From contig NZ_JAIQDB010000003.1 of NCBI RefSeq assembly GCF_020037475.1, forward strand, positions 62,001 to 126,000: DNA of 64,000 bases, in the 5' to 3' direction. The position numbers and the translations under genes are program-made. Shown here piece by piece: positions 16,156-23,498 of the stretch (positions are counted from its first letter, which is position 1; every line of letters begins with the position of its first letter). The DNA is from Sutcliffiella deserti. GTDB lineage: Bacteria; Bacillota; Bacilli; Bacillales; Bacillaceae_I. The notes beneath the pieces were generated by a model that was not told the origin of the DNA, made no database searches, and saw only the letters and a program-made list of their open reading frames with translations.

Positions 16156-17232
16156 TTAGTTTTGTAATGTTCCTAGCTTTTCAATGGCAGCTATAATATC
16201 CTGCTGCGAGAATGTATCTTTCATAAAATGAATGGATTCGTGAGGTGCTAACGCTCGGTTTGCAATAACTTGGACTTGCTCACTGTTGATAATCTGCAAG
16301 TGTTCCAATTTGGACGGTAACCCTATCCGCTGGAAGAACGGCAGCAACAAATTTATTTCTTCTATATTTTTTTCTAGAGCGAGCTGTACTAGAATACCGT
16401 ATGCTACTTTTTCACCATGAAGAAGATGATGAGTACTGGGTATGTAAGTGAGTGCGTTGTGAATGGTGTGGGCTCCTGCAATTCTGCCATACTCATCTCC
16501 AAATCCCCCGACCATTCCCCCAAGCAAAACATTGGACTCTAGAATGGTTAAAAAGGCTGGTGACAGTCTGTGATTCTCACAATCTTCAATGGCCCGATGA
16601 CTATCTTCTAATAGGCGATCTCTACTCAACTTCGCTGCGTAAAGCGCAACTTGGACAGACATGGGGATATAGTCTAATCTGTGAGCAAGCGCTCTTGCCT
16701 CATACCATTTTGCCAGGGTATCCGCTATTCCAGCCTTTAAATAAGATAATGGTGCTTTCAGTATGACCCTAGGTTCCACTAGAACCATATAAGGACTACG
16801 CGGAAAAATCGTGTACGTGACAAAACGTCCCTCATCATCATATATGACGCTTAATGGTGTCCATGCTGCACATGTTGAAGCTAATGTTGGAACGAGGATG
16901 ACATCCTTTTTTGCCACATGACCCACAGCCTTAGCCAGATCCAGCGCCTTGCCCCCGCCTATTCCGATCACCGCGTCAACCTCTAACGATACCGCCCTTT
17001 CCTTGCACCTACTAATCTCTGATTCTGAGCATTCTCCTGCATACTTTGTATAATGGACTTCGAAATCAGGAAGTTCCGGCCAGTAATCCTGAACCGCTTC
17101 AAACGACTTCTTTCCATGAATGACAAGTAGAGAATGAATGTCTCTTTCTTTTAAAAGTAACTCCAGTTCTTGTAATACACCGACATTGCATTTGTAAAAG
17201 CTCGGTGCTCCTTGTACTCGGATTGATACGAT
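16156..17232 (-). CDS. Iron-containing alcohol dehydrogenase family protein, HcxA/glycerol-dehydrogenase-like
   Basis: About 358 residues. NAD(P)-binding motif VIGIGGGKALDLAKAVG near residues 85-101. Metal ligands are the Asp of GIADTLAKWYE and the His residues of GAHTIHNAL and LLHGEKVAYG. This is the type III metal-dependent dehydrogenase fold (GldA, and E. coli HcxA, which reduces 2-oxo acids). It is the first gene after the SAM riboswitch. The start is unusual: AGGAGG lies eight bases before an ATC codon at 17232. The nearest canonical in-frame start is a GTG at 17241 that overlaps that ribosome site, and the ATG at 17334 lies inside the aptamer. Confidence 0.85.
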   Translation of the reverse strand: MVSIRVQGAPSFYKCNVGVLQELELLLKERDIHSLLVIHGKKSFEAVQDYWPELPDFEVHYTKYAGECSESEISRCKERAVSLEVDAVIGIGGGKALDLAKAVGHVAKKDVILVPTLASTCAAWTPLSVIYDDEGRFVTYTIFPRSPYMVLVEPRVILKAPLSYLKAGIADTLAKWYEARALAHRLDYIPMSVQVALYAAKLSRDRLLEDSHRAIEDCENHRLSPAFLTILESNVLLGGMVGGFGDEYGRIAGAHTIHNALTYIPSTHHLLHGEKVAYGILVQLALEKNIEEINLLLPFFQRIGLPSKLEHLQIINSEQVQVIANRALAPHESIHFMKDTFSQQDIIAAIEKLGTLQN

Positions 17233-17272
17233 GTTCTTCACCTCCTGAAAGTTAGTATTAGAGAGGACAAAA

Positions 17273-17302
17273 CAAAAAGCCTCTCTTTTAAAAAGAGAGG
17301 CA
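17273..17302 (-). terminator. SAM-riboswitch terminator
   Basis: On the minus strand, CCTCTCTTTT pairs with AAAAGAGAGG and is followed by TTTTTG. It lies 24 bases downstream of the aptamer and 41 bases before the proposed gene start, so it is the off-state terminator of the riboswitch. Confidence 0.9.
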
Positions 17303-17325
17303 TACGTATATAAAATACATCCGTC

Positions 17326-17449
17326 CTCTCTCATCTTTCAAAACACACAAATTGTGTTTTGCTGGAATTAGCACCTTTCCTTACACAATGTAAGAATGGT
17401 TGCCGGGCGTCATAGGGCCAGTCCCTCCGCCTCTCTTGATAAGAGATTT
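17326..17449 (-). ncRNA. SAM-I (S-box) riboswitch aptamer
   Basis: Read on the minus strand it contains the S-box landmarks in order: CTTATCAAGAGAGG, GGAGGGACTGGCCC, GCCCGGCAACC, GGTGCTAATTCCAGCA and the closing strand GAAAGATGAGAG. It precedes the dehydrogenase-metQNI-hydroxyacid oxidase operon, which it should switch off when S-adenosylmethionine is abundant by allowing the terminator at 17273-17302 to form. This ties the whole operon to methionine supply. Confidence 0.97.
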
Positions 17450-17502
17450 AGCTATTAAGTTAGTAAAGCAGTAAAGTGGTAAATTACTAAACTTTAAATG
17501 TA

Positions 17503-17531
17503 AGTATAGACCCCATTTTTCGTAGTGTCAA
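17503..17531 (-). promoter_or_regulatory. Sigma-A promoter of the SAM-riboswitch operon
   Basis: On the minus strand, TTGACA (17531-17526), a 17-base spacer and TATACT (17508-17503). Transcription would begin near 17496, about 47 bases before the aptamer. Confidence 0.88.
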
Positions 17532-17698
17532 TATAGTTTATTTAATGTAAACGTTTTATAGAATATTTTTTTTGAAGATTTTAATTAATTACTTATAGCT
17601 CATTTGTTCAGAACACATTTGTGCTCCTTTATTTTTCACTTTACTTCCTTTAACAGCATTTCCACTACCCACCTTGCTCAGCCTTCTTCTCAACTTAT

Positions 17699-18577
17699 TT
17701 ATCCTTTAAATGCATAACTTGGGCTTCCTTTTACATCTGTTTTAATTCTAAAAAGCCCCCCTGATAAAGGATAATCATTAAGTTGTTCTTTGTTCAGCCC
17801 AGTCCTTGCCGTTGTTATATATAATTCATTTAAATCTTTACCTCCAAAGACACACGACGTGACGTTTAATGCAGGAACCTCGATGGAATCGATTTGTTGA
17901 CCTGTTGCAGGGTTCCATCTGGACACTTTTGAGCCCCCCCAATGGGCAATCCACAACATTCCTTCTTCATCAATAGTCATCCCATCAGGAGATCCTTCTC
18001 CATCCGGGAATCTAATAACATCAATAGGGGTATCAATATCTCCCGTCTCAACATTAAAATTAAATCGACAAACTTTCTTCGTTAAAGTATCTATGTGATA
18101 CATAAACTTATTGTCCGGGGACCAGGCTATTCCATTTGATAATCCAACTTTATCTAACTTTTTTTGCACTTTCAAATTTGTATCCAAACAATATAGAGCT
18201 CCCTGGCCCTTATCATTAAACTTATTCATTGTTCCTGCCCAAAACCGTCCAGATGCATCGCATTTTCCATCATTAAATCTATTATTCGGCAAATGAATCT
18301 CTGGCTCATCGATGGGGGTAACTTTTTCCGTATCAAAGTTTAAATAATTAAAACCGTTTTCCAATGCCAGTACAGCCTCGTTTCTAGTTGTAAAAACAAT
18401 TGCTCCAACATATTGCTCTAACTGAATGCTACGGTTTTCATTTGTAGCTGGATCAAAAATGTACACTTTCTTTTCTAAAATATCTACCCAATACAATAAT
18501 TGCTGTATACTGTCATAACACGGACCTTCTCCTAGTGCCGCTTTGACATCTAGGACTAATTCTAATTTTCCTGCCAA
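17699..18577 (-). CDS. SMP-30/gluconolactonase/LRE family protein
   Basis: 292 residues forming the six-bladed propeller of the SMP-30 family. Metal-ligand regions can be seen: the acidic residue in KAALGEGPCYD (Glu17), NRFNDGKCDASGRFWAGTMN (Asn and Asp of the metal site), GLSNGIAWSPDNKFMYHIDT and GSPDGMTIDEEGMLWIAHWG (final Asp). Family members hydrolyse sugar lactones such as gluconolactone with Ca2+, Zn2+ or Mn2+. It stands alone with no sugar dehydrogenase beside it, so the natural lactone is unknown. The ribosome site is AGGCGAGG. Confidence 0.9.
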   Translation of the reverse strand: MAGKLELVLDVKAALGEGPCYDSIQQLLYWVDILEKKVYIFDPATNENRSIQLEQYVGAIVFTTRNEAVLALENGFNYLNFDTEKVTPIDEPEIHLPNNRFNDGKCDASGRFWAGTMNKFNDKGQGALYCLDTNLKVQKKLDKVGLSNGIAWSPDNKFMYHIDTLTKKVCRFNFNVETGDIDTPIDVIRFPDGEGSPDGMTIDEEGMLWIAHWGGSKVSRWNPATGQQIDSIEVPALNVTSCVFGGKDLNELYITTARTGLNKEQLNDYPLSGGLFRIKTDVKGSPSYAFKG

Positions 18578-18822
18578 CTAAAAACACCTCGCCTTTCTAA
18601 ATAAACTTAATTCTAGTAAAATTGCAAAATTCCTTTAATGCAACGTCTTGGCCATCACAAGAAATTTCGCTTTTAGTTCTATGAATCTTTTACCGATTGT
18701 AGGTTAATCTAAACAGTTTTCTTATAAGCTCGATTTCATCTCCATATTTAGCCCTCTGAAATAGCGACGACTTTTCTACCTGTTTTCGCCACTGTAATAA
18801 ATTGGCCGTTCAGGAAAGCTTT
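18578..18822. other. Non-coding stretch without recognisable gene
   Basis: About 245 bases upstream of the SMP-30 gene. It should hold that gene's promoter, but I found no convincing -35/-10 pair. No open frame with a ribosome site is present. Confidence 0.4.
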
Positions 18823-18849
18823 GGGTCGAGGGACCAGTCCCCTTGACCC
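18823..18849. repeat. Dispersed palindromic repeat, copy 3
   Basis: It starts GGGTCGAGGGACC and ends CCCCTTGACCC. It lies 39 bases upstream of the -35 box of the macrolide-resistance leader transcript. Confidence 0.75.
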
Positions 18850-18887
18850 GCTGCCAGCAAAGGCTTTGCTTTCTCAGTACTTATCAT

Positions 18888-18917
18888 TGACAAATAATTA
18901 AAAGGGAATGTATAGTG
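18888..18917 (+). promoter_or_regulatory. Promoter of the macrolide-phosphotransferase leader transcript
   Basis: TTGACA at 18888-18893, an 18-base spacer and TATAGT at 18912-18917. The leader peptide ribosome site lies about 20 bases downstream. Confidence 0.75.
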
Positions 18918-18950
18918 TATGTTATATTACGAAAAGGAGGGTTATTAAAG

Positions 18951-18998
18951 ATGATGCATGCAGGAAGATTACGCCAGCAAACTTTGAACAATAGGTAA
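18951..18998 (+). CDS. Leader peptide with RLR arrest motif, controlling macrolide resistance
   Basis: A 15-codon frame, MMHAGRLRQQTLNNR, with a strong AAAGGAGGG ribosome site. It closely resembles ErmDL, the leader peptide of ermD, whose Arg-Leu-Arg (+x+) motif makes macrolide-bound ribosomes stall; the shared pattern is M-x-H-x-x-R-L-R-x-x-T-L-N. It lies upstream of a macrolide 2'-phosphotransferase gene, separated by two terminators, and so should act as the drug sensor of an attenuator. The similarity to ErmDL is from memory; the motif, ribosome site and context are visible directly. Confidence 0.85.
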   Translation: MMHAGRLRQQTLNNR

Positions 18999-19015
18999 CT
19001 TAATATGTTCATAGG

Positions 19016-19231
19016 CTCTGTTTTCATAAACAGAGTAAACGGGAGTAGTCTGCACATTTTTAATAATCTTCTACGGGGAAGTATACACTTTTACTTGGAA
19101 GAAAGGCAGCTATCTATCTATCTGCCTTTTTTTCTTATGTCTTTTTTTGCTGCTCTTTGCAAAGGAAGATGACTATTTGCTATACCTCGTTTACTCTTCA
19201 CCACAGACAGCAGCCTGTCTGTGGTTTTTTT
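19016..19231 (+). promoter_or_regulatory. Transcription attenuator between leader peptide and macrolide phosphotransferase
   Basis: An early hairpin (CTCTGTTT 19016-19023 with AAACAGAG 19028-19035) is followed by two terminators. The first is AAAGGCAG...CTGCCTTTTTTT at 19102-19133 and the second CCACAGACAG...CTGTCTGTGG plus seven T at 19201-19231. AGAGTAAAC (19032-19040) is perfectly complementary to GTTTACTCT (19189-19197), so a long-range alternative fold is possible. It overlaps the first hairpin and ends just before the second terminator. Stalling on the leader peptide would change which fold wins and let transcription reach the resistance gene. Confidence 0.75.
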
Positions 19232-19341
19232 ATGAATACAGTTACCGTGGCTTTGTCCAACGGGTAGCAGATTATAGGTAAGAGATACAAGAAACATGAA
19301 TTAAACAATTTCATTAGAATGAACATTTGGAGGAAATAAAC

Positions 19342-20241
19342 ATGAATACACTGAAACTGAAACAATTAGCAATGAGTAATGGATTGGATATTGTAGAAGA
19401 CAGTATTAAAATCAATGAGTCTGGCGTTGACTTTCAAGTAGCCTTCGTCCAAGATCAAAACGAAGATAAATGGATACTGAGAATTCCACGTAGAACAGCG
19501 TCAATGAGGAATGCAAATCAAGAGAAAAAAGCGTTAGATATCATTCAACACCATGCAAGCTTTCAAGTTCCTGATTGGTCTATCTTCTCTGAAAATTTAA
19601 TTGCTTATAAGCAACTAAGTGGAATTCCTGCAGCAACGATTGACGTTGCACAACAGAATTATGTATGGAGTTTTGATGAATCTAATGTACCACCTGTTTT
19701 TCATCAGTCATTAGGTAAAACTCTAGCAGATTTACATTCATTGCCACAGGAAGAGTTCAAACACATTGGGATTGAAATTCTTCAGGCCAATGAGTTAAGA
19801 GCTTCTATGAAACGGCGAATGGAACGGGTTAAAGAACTATACAATATCAATCCAGCTTTATGGGATCGCTGGCAAACATGGCTGGCTGACGACTCCTTTT
19901 GGCCATCCCATGTAGGGGTAAAACATGGCGACCTACATCCAGGTCATATCCTTATTAATAGAAAAAATCAAGTAACTGGCATAATTGACTGGACCGAAGT
20001 CGGAATTGCTGATGTGTCTGTGGATTTCATGTCACATCACCTCCTTTTTGGAGATGATGGACTAACGAAGTTAATTGACGCTTATGACAACGCAGGTGGG
20101 AAAACATGGTCTAGAATGGATGAGCATATTGTAGAGCTTCTTACAACAAGCGGAATCACTGTAGCTGAATATGCTCAAGTTTCAGGTCTGCAAGAGATGC
20201 ATGAAATGGCTGCGCACATGCTTGCTAGCGAAATGGAATGA
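19342..20241 (+). CDS. mph: Macrolide 2'-phosphotransferase (Mph family)
   Basis: 299 residues. Aminoglycoside-phosphotransferase-like kinase fold with catalytic loop GVKHGDLHPGHILINR near residues 192-207 (Asp196 as base) and metal-binding IIDWTEVGIADVSVDF near 214-229. The N-terminal lobe has VDFQVAF and WILRIPRR, typical of Mph enzymes. They transfer phosphate, usually from GTP, to the 2'-hydroxyl of the macrolide desosamine sugar. GGAGG sits eight bases before the ATG at 19342. Expression is probably drug-induced through the leader peptide and attenuator upstream. The macrolide spectrum cannot be read from sequence. Confidence 0.93.
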   Translation: MNTLKLKQLAMSNGLDIVEDSIKINESGVDFQVAFVQDQNEDKWILRIPRRTASMRNANQEKKALDIIQHHASFQVPDWSIFSENLIAYKQLSGIPAATIDVAQQNYVWSFDESNVPPVFHQSLGKTLADLHSLPQEEFKHIGIEILQANELRASMKRRMERVKELYNINPALWDRWQTWLADDSFWPSHVGVKHGDLHPGHILINRKNQVTGIIDWTEVGIADVSVDFMSHHLLFGDDGLTKLIDAYDNAGGKTWSRMDEHIVELLTTSGITVAEYAQVSGLQEMHEMAAHMLASEME

Positions 20242-20277
20242 GACGGACTGGTCGTTAAGCAAGGAAGAATAAAATTT

Positions 20278-20390
20278 TAAAGTTACTCTTGCTCAATGAG
20301 AGTAACTTTAAATAGTGTAAGATAACGATGAAATGAAACAATATTTATAATTTATGAAGAGCAACGCAGATAAAACTGCGTTGCTCCTTT
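20278..20390 (+). terminator. Two hairpins ending the macrolide phosphotransferase transcript
   Basis: The first (20278-20309) pairs AAAGTTACTCT with AGAGTAACTTT and is A/T-flanked in both directions. The second (20359-20390) pairs GAGCAACGCAG with CTGCGTTGCTC and is followed by CTTTT. The second is the better terminator. Confidence 0.75.
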
Positions 20391-20555
20391 TGGACTCGTT
20401 TATGCAAACTTGAAATTCTCTGTTAAGCAGTATTTAGTCTTTCACGCCATACCATCTTAACAGTTTGCTTGCAAAAGTGTGATGGATTTTATTGAAAGCT
20501 TTTCGCACATTTACAAAATATTTCCTGCTCCATTTGCTCATAGGCATTTTAGCGA

Positions 20556-20590
20556 TTACCTTGCTATCCTATTTTTCTATAGCAAGGTAA
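20556..20590. other. Isolated 12-base inverted repeat
   Basis: TTACCTTGCTAT at 20556-20567 pairs perfectly with ATAGCAAGGTAA at 20579-20590 across an 11-base T-rich loop. No U-tract follows on either strand and no gene is adjacent, so it is not a standard terminator. The 200 bases around it hold no supported gene. Confidence 0.6.
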
Positions 20591-20637
20591 AATTTGCTTT
20601 ATGGTGCAGGGCAGTTAGCATGGTTACTGGGACAATG

Positions 20638-20664
20638 GGGTCGATGAACCTGTCCCCTTGACCC
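20638..20664. repeat. Dispersed palindromic repeat, copy 4
   Basis: It starts GGGTCGATGAACC and ends CCCCTTGACCC. It lies in the gap between the macrolide and HAD genes. Confidence 0.78.
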
Positions 20665-20766
20665 GCTGAAAATGAATAAGCCCTTTTATCGACACTGTAT
20701 CACCTCAACTTTTTTTAAAATAAGGGAATAGCTCTTTTTGAAGAATAGCACCAAATAGTCAATAAG

Positions 20767-21426
20767 CTATTTGTTTAATTTAGTTAATATTGTTTGTAGC
20801 TCTGTCAAATCGTCAATGACCATATCAGCTTGAGAAAGTTCATCTTCTCGTGCAAAGTCAAAGTTGCACCCAATGGAAACTAAACCATTATCTTTGGCTG
20901 CATTTATATCTGAAAGTCGGTCTCCAACTACTGCTCCATTCGTGATGCTGTATTTCTTTATAATACCTTTTACCAGATCCGATTTATTCAACGATTCAAT
21001 TTGTTGGATACTGAATGTTTCCGTAACCCATTCATCCAAATGATAATAACTGACAATCGCTTTTAAATATTCCGTTAAGCCATTGCTCGCTATGTATATC
21101 GAACAATCATTCTCTTTTAAATAACGAAAGACTTCCTTTACGTTAGGGTATAAAGCACCTTTACCGCTTTTTATATTTTCAATTAGTCTTGCTAGAAAAT
21201 AAGTATCCGTTTGTTCTCTTTCCTCCACGGAATGATTAGGTAACAAAGTCCCCCATACTGTAGGTAAAGGCACACCCATAATTTCACGGTATTTATCAAT
21301 AGGTGTAACTGTATCCCATTTATCTAGCGAACGTAAGTGGTTAAAAGTATCCTCAAGTGATAATTCTAGTATCTTATCTGTTTGAAATAATGTTCCATCC
21401 ATATCAAAAATTAGTGACTGAGACAT
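20767..21426 (-). CDS. HAD-superfamily hydrolase, phosphoglycolate-phosphatase-like
   Basis: 219 residues. HAD motif I is FDMDGTLFQT (residues 7-16, nucleophile Asp8 and Asp10), motif II YIASNGL near 115, motif III lysine in the KSDLVKGI region, and motif IV GDRLSDINAAKDNGL near 168. A helical cap lies between motifs I and II. These are small-molecule phosphatases; the substrate is not evident. AAGGAG precedes the ATG. The gene stands alone. Confidence 0.92.
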   Translation of the reverse strand: MSQSLIFDMDGTLFQTDKILELSLEDTFNHLRSLDKWDTVTPIDKYREIMGVPLPTVWGTLLPNHSVEEREQTDTYFLARLIENIKSGKGALYPNVKEVFRYLKENDCSIYIASNGLTEYLKAIVSYYHLDEWVTETFSIQQIESLNKSDLVKGIIKKYSITNGAVVGDRLSDINAAKDNGLVSIGCNFDFAREDELSQADMVIDDLTELQTILTKLNK

Positions 21427-21558
21427 TTTTCTATCTCCTTTAAATGAACCTAAATCAATGCATTAATAGTTCAATTAACCCGCCTGTTTCTTATGAAAGG
21501 GGCGATCCAATGTGCTGCAATCGCTCCAGTTACTTGAATAAAAAATCCTTTGCTAAAT

Positions 21559-21732
21559 TTAATTGTTCTTTTCATTATTTCGGATATATATCTTTTGTAG
21601 TGTTGAGTTGATATTATATAAAATTAAAAAAATAAACCATAACATAAAAAAAGTAACTATTTCACCAGAAAAAAAAGCCAATACTCCAATAATTATAAAA
21701 GAAATCCTATACCACCAATCCATTTTCCTCAT
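21559..21732 (-). CDS. Small two-helix membrane protein, unknown function
   Basis: About 57 residues with two hydrophobic helices (WYRISFIIIGVLAFFSG and IVTFFMLWFIFLILY) and a basic tail KIYIRNNEKNN. The start is uncertain: AAAGGAG lies three bases before ATG 21732 and twelve before ATG 21723, while an in-frame ATG at 21756 has no ribosome site. It is one of several short membrane-protein genes between 21.5 and 25.1 kb. Not recognised. Confidence 0.5.
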   Translation of the reverse strand: MRKMDWWYRISFIIIGVLAFFSGEIVTFFMLWFIFLILYNINSTLQKIYIRNNEKNN

Positions 21733-21880
21733 TAACTCCTTTGAAGATATAAACATCTTTGTTATAATCCACTTGATTATTTTATCGCTTAATTGCCCAA
21801 TTCAAGAGCGAACCAATTTGCTACTACACTCCTAGATGTTCGGTAATCTAATCGTTTCCATATTTCTGGTTTAATAATAA

Positions 21881-21976
21881 ATTTCAAATATCAGACATTT
21901 ACTCAAGATATATTCCCATAAAAAAGAAGCTTATCTTGTTGCAGATATGCTGCAGATAAGTTCCCGTTAATTTAAG
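21881..21976. repeat. Duplicated 85-95-base segment, copy A (contains a terminator for the GNAT gene)
   Basis: It matches 24773-24856 from ATTTCAAA through CAGACATTTA, AAAGAAGCTTATC and CGTTAATT. The pair differs at scattered bases, and copy A carries 11 extra bases (a partial repeat of GCAGATA). Each copy sits downstream of a minus-strand gene and contains a hairpin around AAGCTTATC...GATAAG, so it works as a terminator. The rest of the 21757-22079 gap shows no gene. Confidence 0.8.
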
Positions 21977-22079
21977 TACATTCTTTCACAATTAGAGTTA
22001 GTTTTATATCAATTATTGGTTAATTTTATTCTAACACCTGTCTTTTCTTATCCAATTAAAACTGCATCTACCTCTATAC

Positions 22080-22523
22080 CTATAGTTTGATGTCCTTATG
22101 CAAGAAAATGATTCTTTCTATTTCTTCAAAACCATTTTTCTTATAAAATTCTTCGGCAGGTATACCTCTATCTGTGAGAAGTGCAATGTTACTTATATTA
22201 CTGCTATGAAGCTCTTTTATTAAATGATTTAACATCGCCCTTCCAATACCCTTATTTTGACTTTGTGTCTTTACACACATTTCATTAATAAAAAACTCAT
22301 CTCCGCTCCACCATACTCTGTTTACCCCAAAAATAAAGCCGAGAATTTCGTCGTTTTCTACCGCTAAAACGCCTAAAAATCCAGGTGTCTGGTAAAAATT
22401 CAGTAAATATTTTTCAGCCTTTGTAAATGTCCATTCATCATTCCAAGGCTCATCGTTGAATACTTCAATAAATGTCTCCGTACATTTAACTAAATCATTT
22501 TTTGCTAATAGTTTAAATTCCAA
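22080..22523 (-). CDS. GNAT-family N-acetyltransferase
   Basis: 147 residues covering one GNAT domain. Motif A, which binds acetyl-CoA, reads VKTQSQNKGIGRAMLNHLI at about residues 88-106. Motif B contains ALLTDRGIPAEEFYKKNGFEE near the C-terminus, with the Tyr that often acts as general acid. A TTG start at 22523 follows AAGGAGG at good spacing. Substrate unknown. The downstream gap contains one copy of the duplicated terminator segment. Confidence 0.88.
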   Translation of the reverse strand: MEFKLLAKNDLVKCTETFIEVFNDEPWNDEWTFTKAEKYLLNFYQTPGFLGVLAVENDEILGFIFGVNRVWWSGDEFFINEMCVKTQSQNKGIGRAMLNHLIKELHSSNISNIALLTDRGIPAEEFYKKNGFEEIERIIFLHKDIKL

Positions 22524-22630
22524 GGTAAATCCTCCTTATCGCTAAATTCATTATTAAAACCACCTTAACCGTTTATTTCATGGATTATTCTATCACAAAA
22601 AGTAAAACTCCTTATTCGCCTACCTGCTCG

Positions 22631-23179
22631 TTACTTCAATAAGCAATAGGAGCTGCCAAATGACAACTCTTGTTTCACTCTAGCCCGTTTGTTGAACAAG
22701 GGAATAACACTAATATTCTTAACTAATATTTCAAGGATGCCGCCCAGGTGCAATAAAATAAATAGCGCTAAAAGGACAATTGCAATTGAAAAAGGCAAAA
22801 TTGACCTCATTTCAACTGAATTTCTTAGAAGTGCTTCATTATCAAATATAAAGGTTATAGAGCCAACGTATTGAATTAGTAAAGTTACTTTTTCAGATTT
22901 AGAATATTGTATTTCTTTGTTTTCTTCTGTGAGATTGATATAGTTTAACTTCTCTGGATTTTTGACTAATAACCCGATAAGGTACCAAGTTAAAACACTA
23001 ATAGAGGGCATTATAAATAAAATAAAATTCGAACCCCATTTATCAGCCTTTCCACTAGTAAAATGAACAGCTATTTGATTTGGAATATCTGACCAAAGAT
23101 AAAATAAATTGAAAACATGATATCAGAAGATAGCAGTTGAGATTATAATAATTGTTAATTTAATCGACTTATTTTTCAT
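22631..23179 (-). pseudogene. DUF1648-type membrane protein broken by an in-frame stop
   Basis: Starting at ATG 23179 (GGAGGATAA just upstream) the frame gives MKNKSIKLTIIIISTAIF, then TGA at 23125-23123. It stays open without a frameshift for 163 more codons: IPNQIAVHFTSGKADKWG is the DUF1648 pattern, followed by further membrane segments and SKSEKVTLLIQYVG. A downstream ATG at 23011 could restart translation, but it would lose the DUF1648 domain. Relatives resemble the membrane part of SdpI-type proteins. A sequencing error is the alternative explanation. Confidence 0.82.
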
Positions 23180-23325
23180 TTATCCTCCAATTCTTATTGC
23201 TCATCACACTGTTTTCTTCCAGTAATATTTAATGTGTTTTAAAATTATTATTAGTTTCACTTTCTTGAACATTCCTCCATTGTGAAACAAGGTTCATTAG
23301 CCTTTTTCAAGTAATGGGCGTTTGT

Positions 23326-23493
23326 TTAAGAAGAAACTAAACCGAACAACCCTAAAATAGAATACAAAATAAATCCGACACCGATGAAAATTATGATAAA
23401 TCTAATAATCCAAGGCAATTTAGGTGGGGGGGGAAATGCTATAATGCCAACCGCTAAGAATAAAACACCTATAATTAGACTAAGAGTAAACAC
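23326..23493 (-). CDS. Small membrane protein translated behind the S51 peptidase gene
   Basis: 55 residues beginning FTLSLIIGVLFLAVGIIAF, then a PPPPK turn, then a second helix and a short tail. The GTG start at 23493 is five bases past the peptidase stop, so translation may be coupled; the ribosome site is weak. The PPPPK turn is encoded across eight consecutive C on this strand, a tract prone to slippage. Family not recognised. Confidence 0.5.
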   Translation of the reverse strand: MFTLSLIIGVLFLAVGIIAFPPPPKLPWIIRFIIIFIGVGFILYSILGLFGLVSS

Positions 23494-23498
23494 TTAAT

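Noticed and set aside
17284..17334. ATG start for the dehydrogenase inside the SAM riboswitch
   Set aside because: The ATG is in the conserved P1 closing strand and the reading would cross the terminator hairpin; the ribosome site is about 90 bases downstream.
18578..18822. T-box or other riboswitch upstream of the SMP-30 gene
   Set aside because: No T-box sequence or other conserved aptamer core could be found.
20479..20661. 60-codon plus-strand open frame spanning a hairpin and a repeat
   Set aside because: It reads through an inverted repeat and the dispersed repeat, and lacks a ribosome site.
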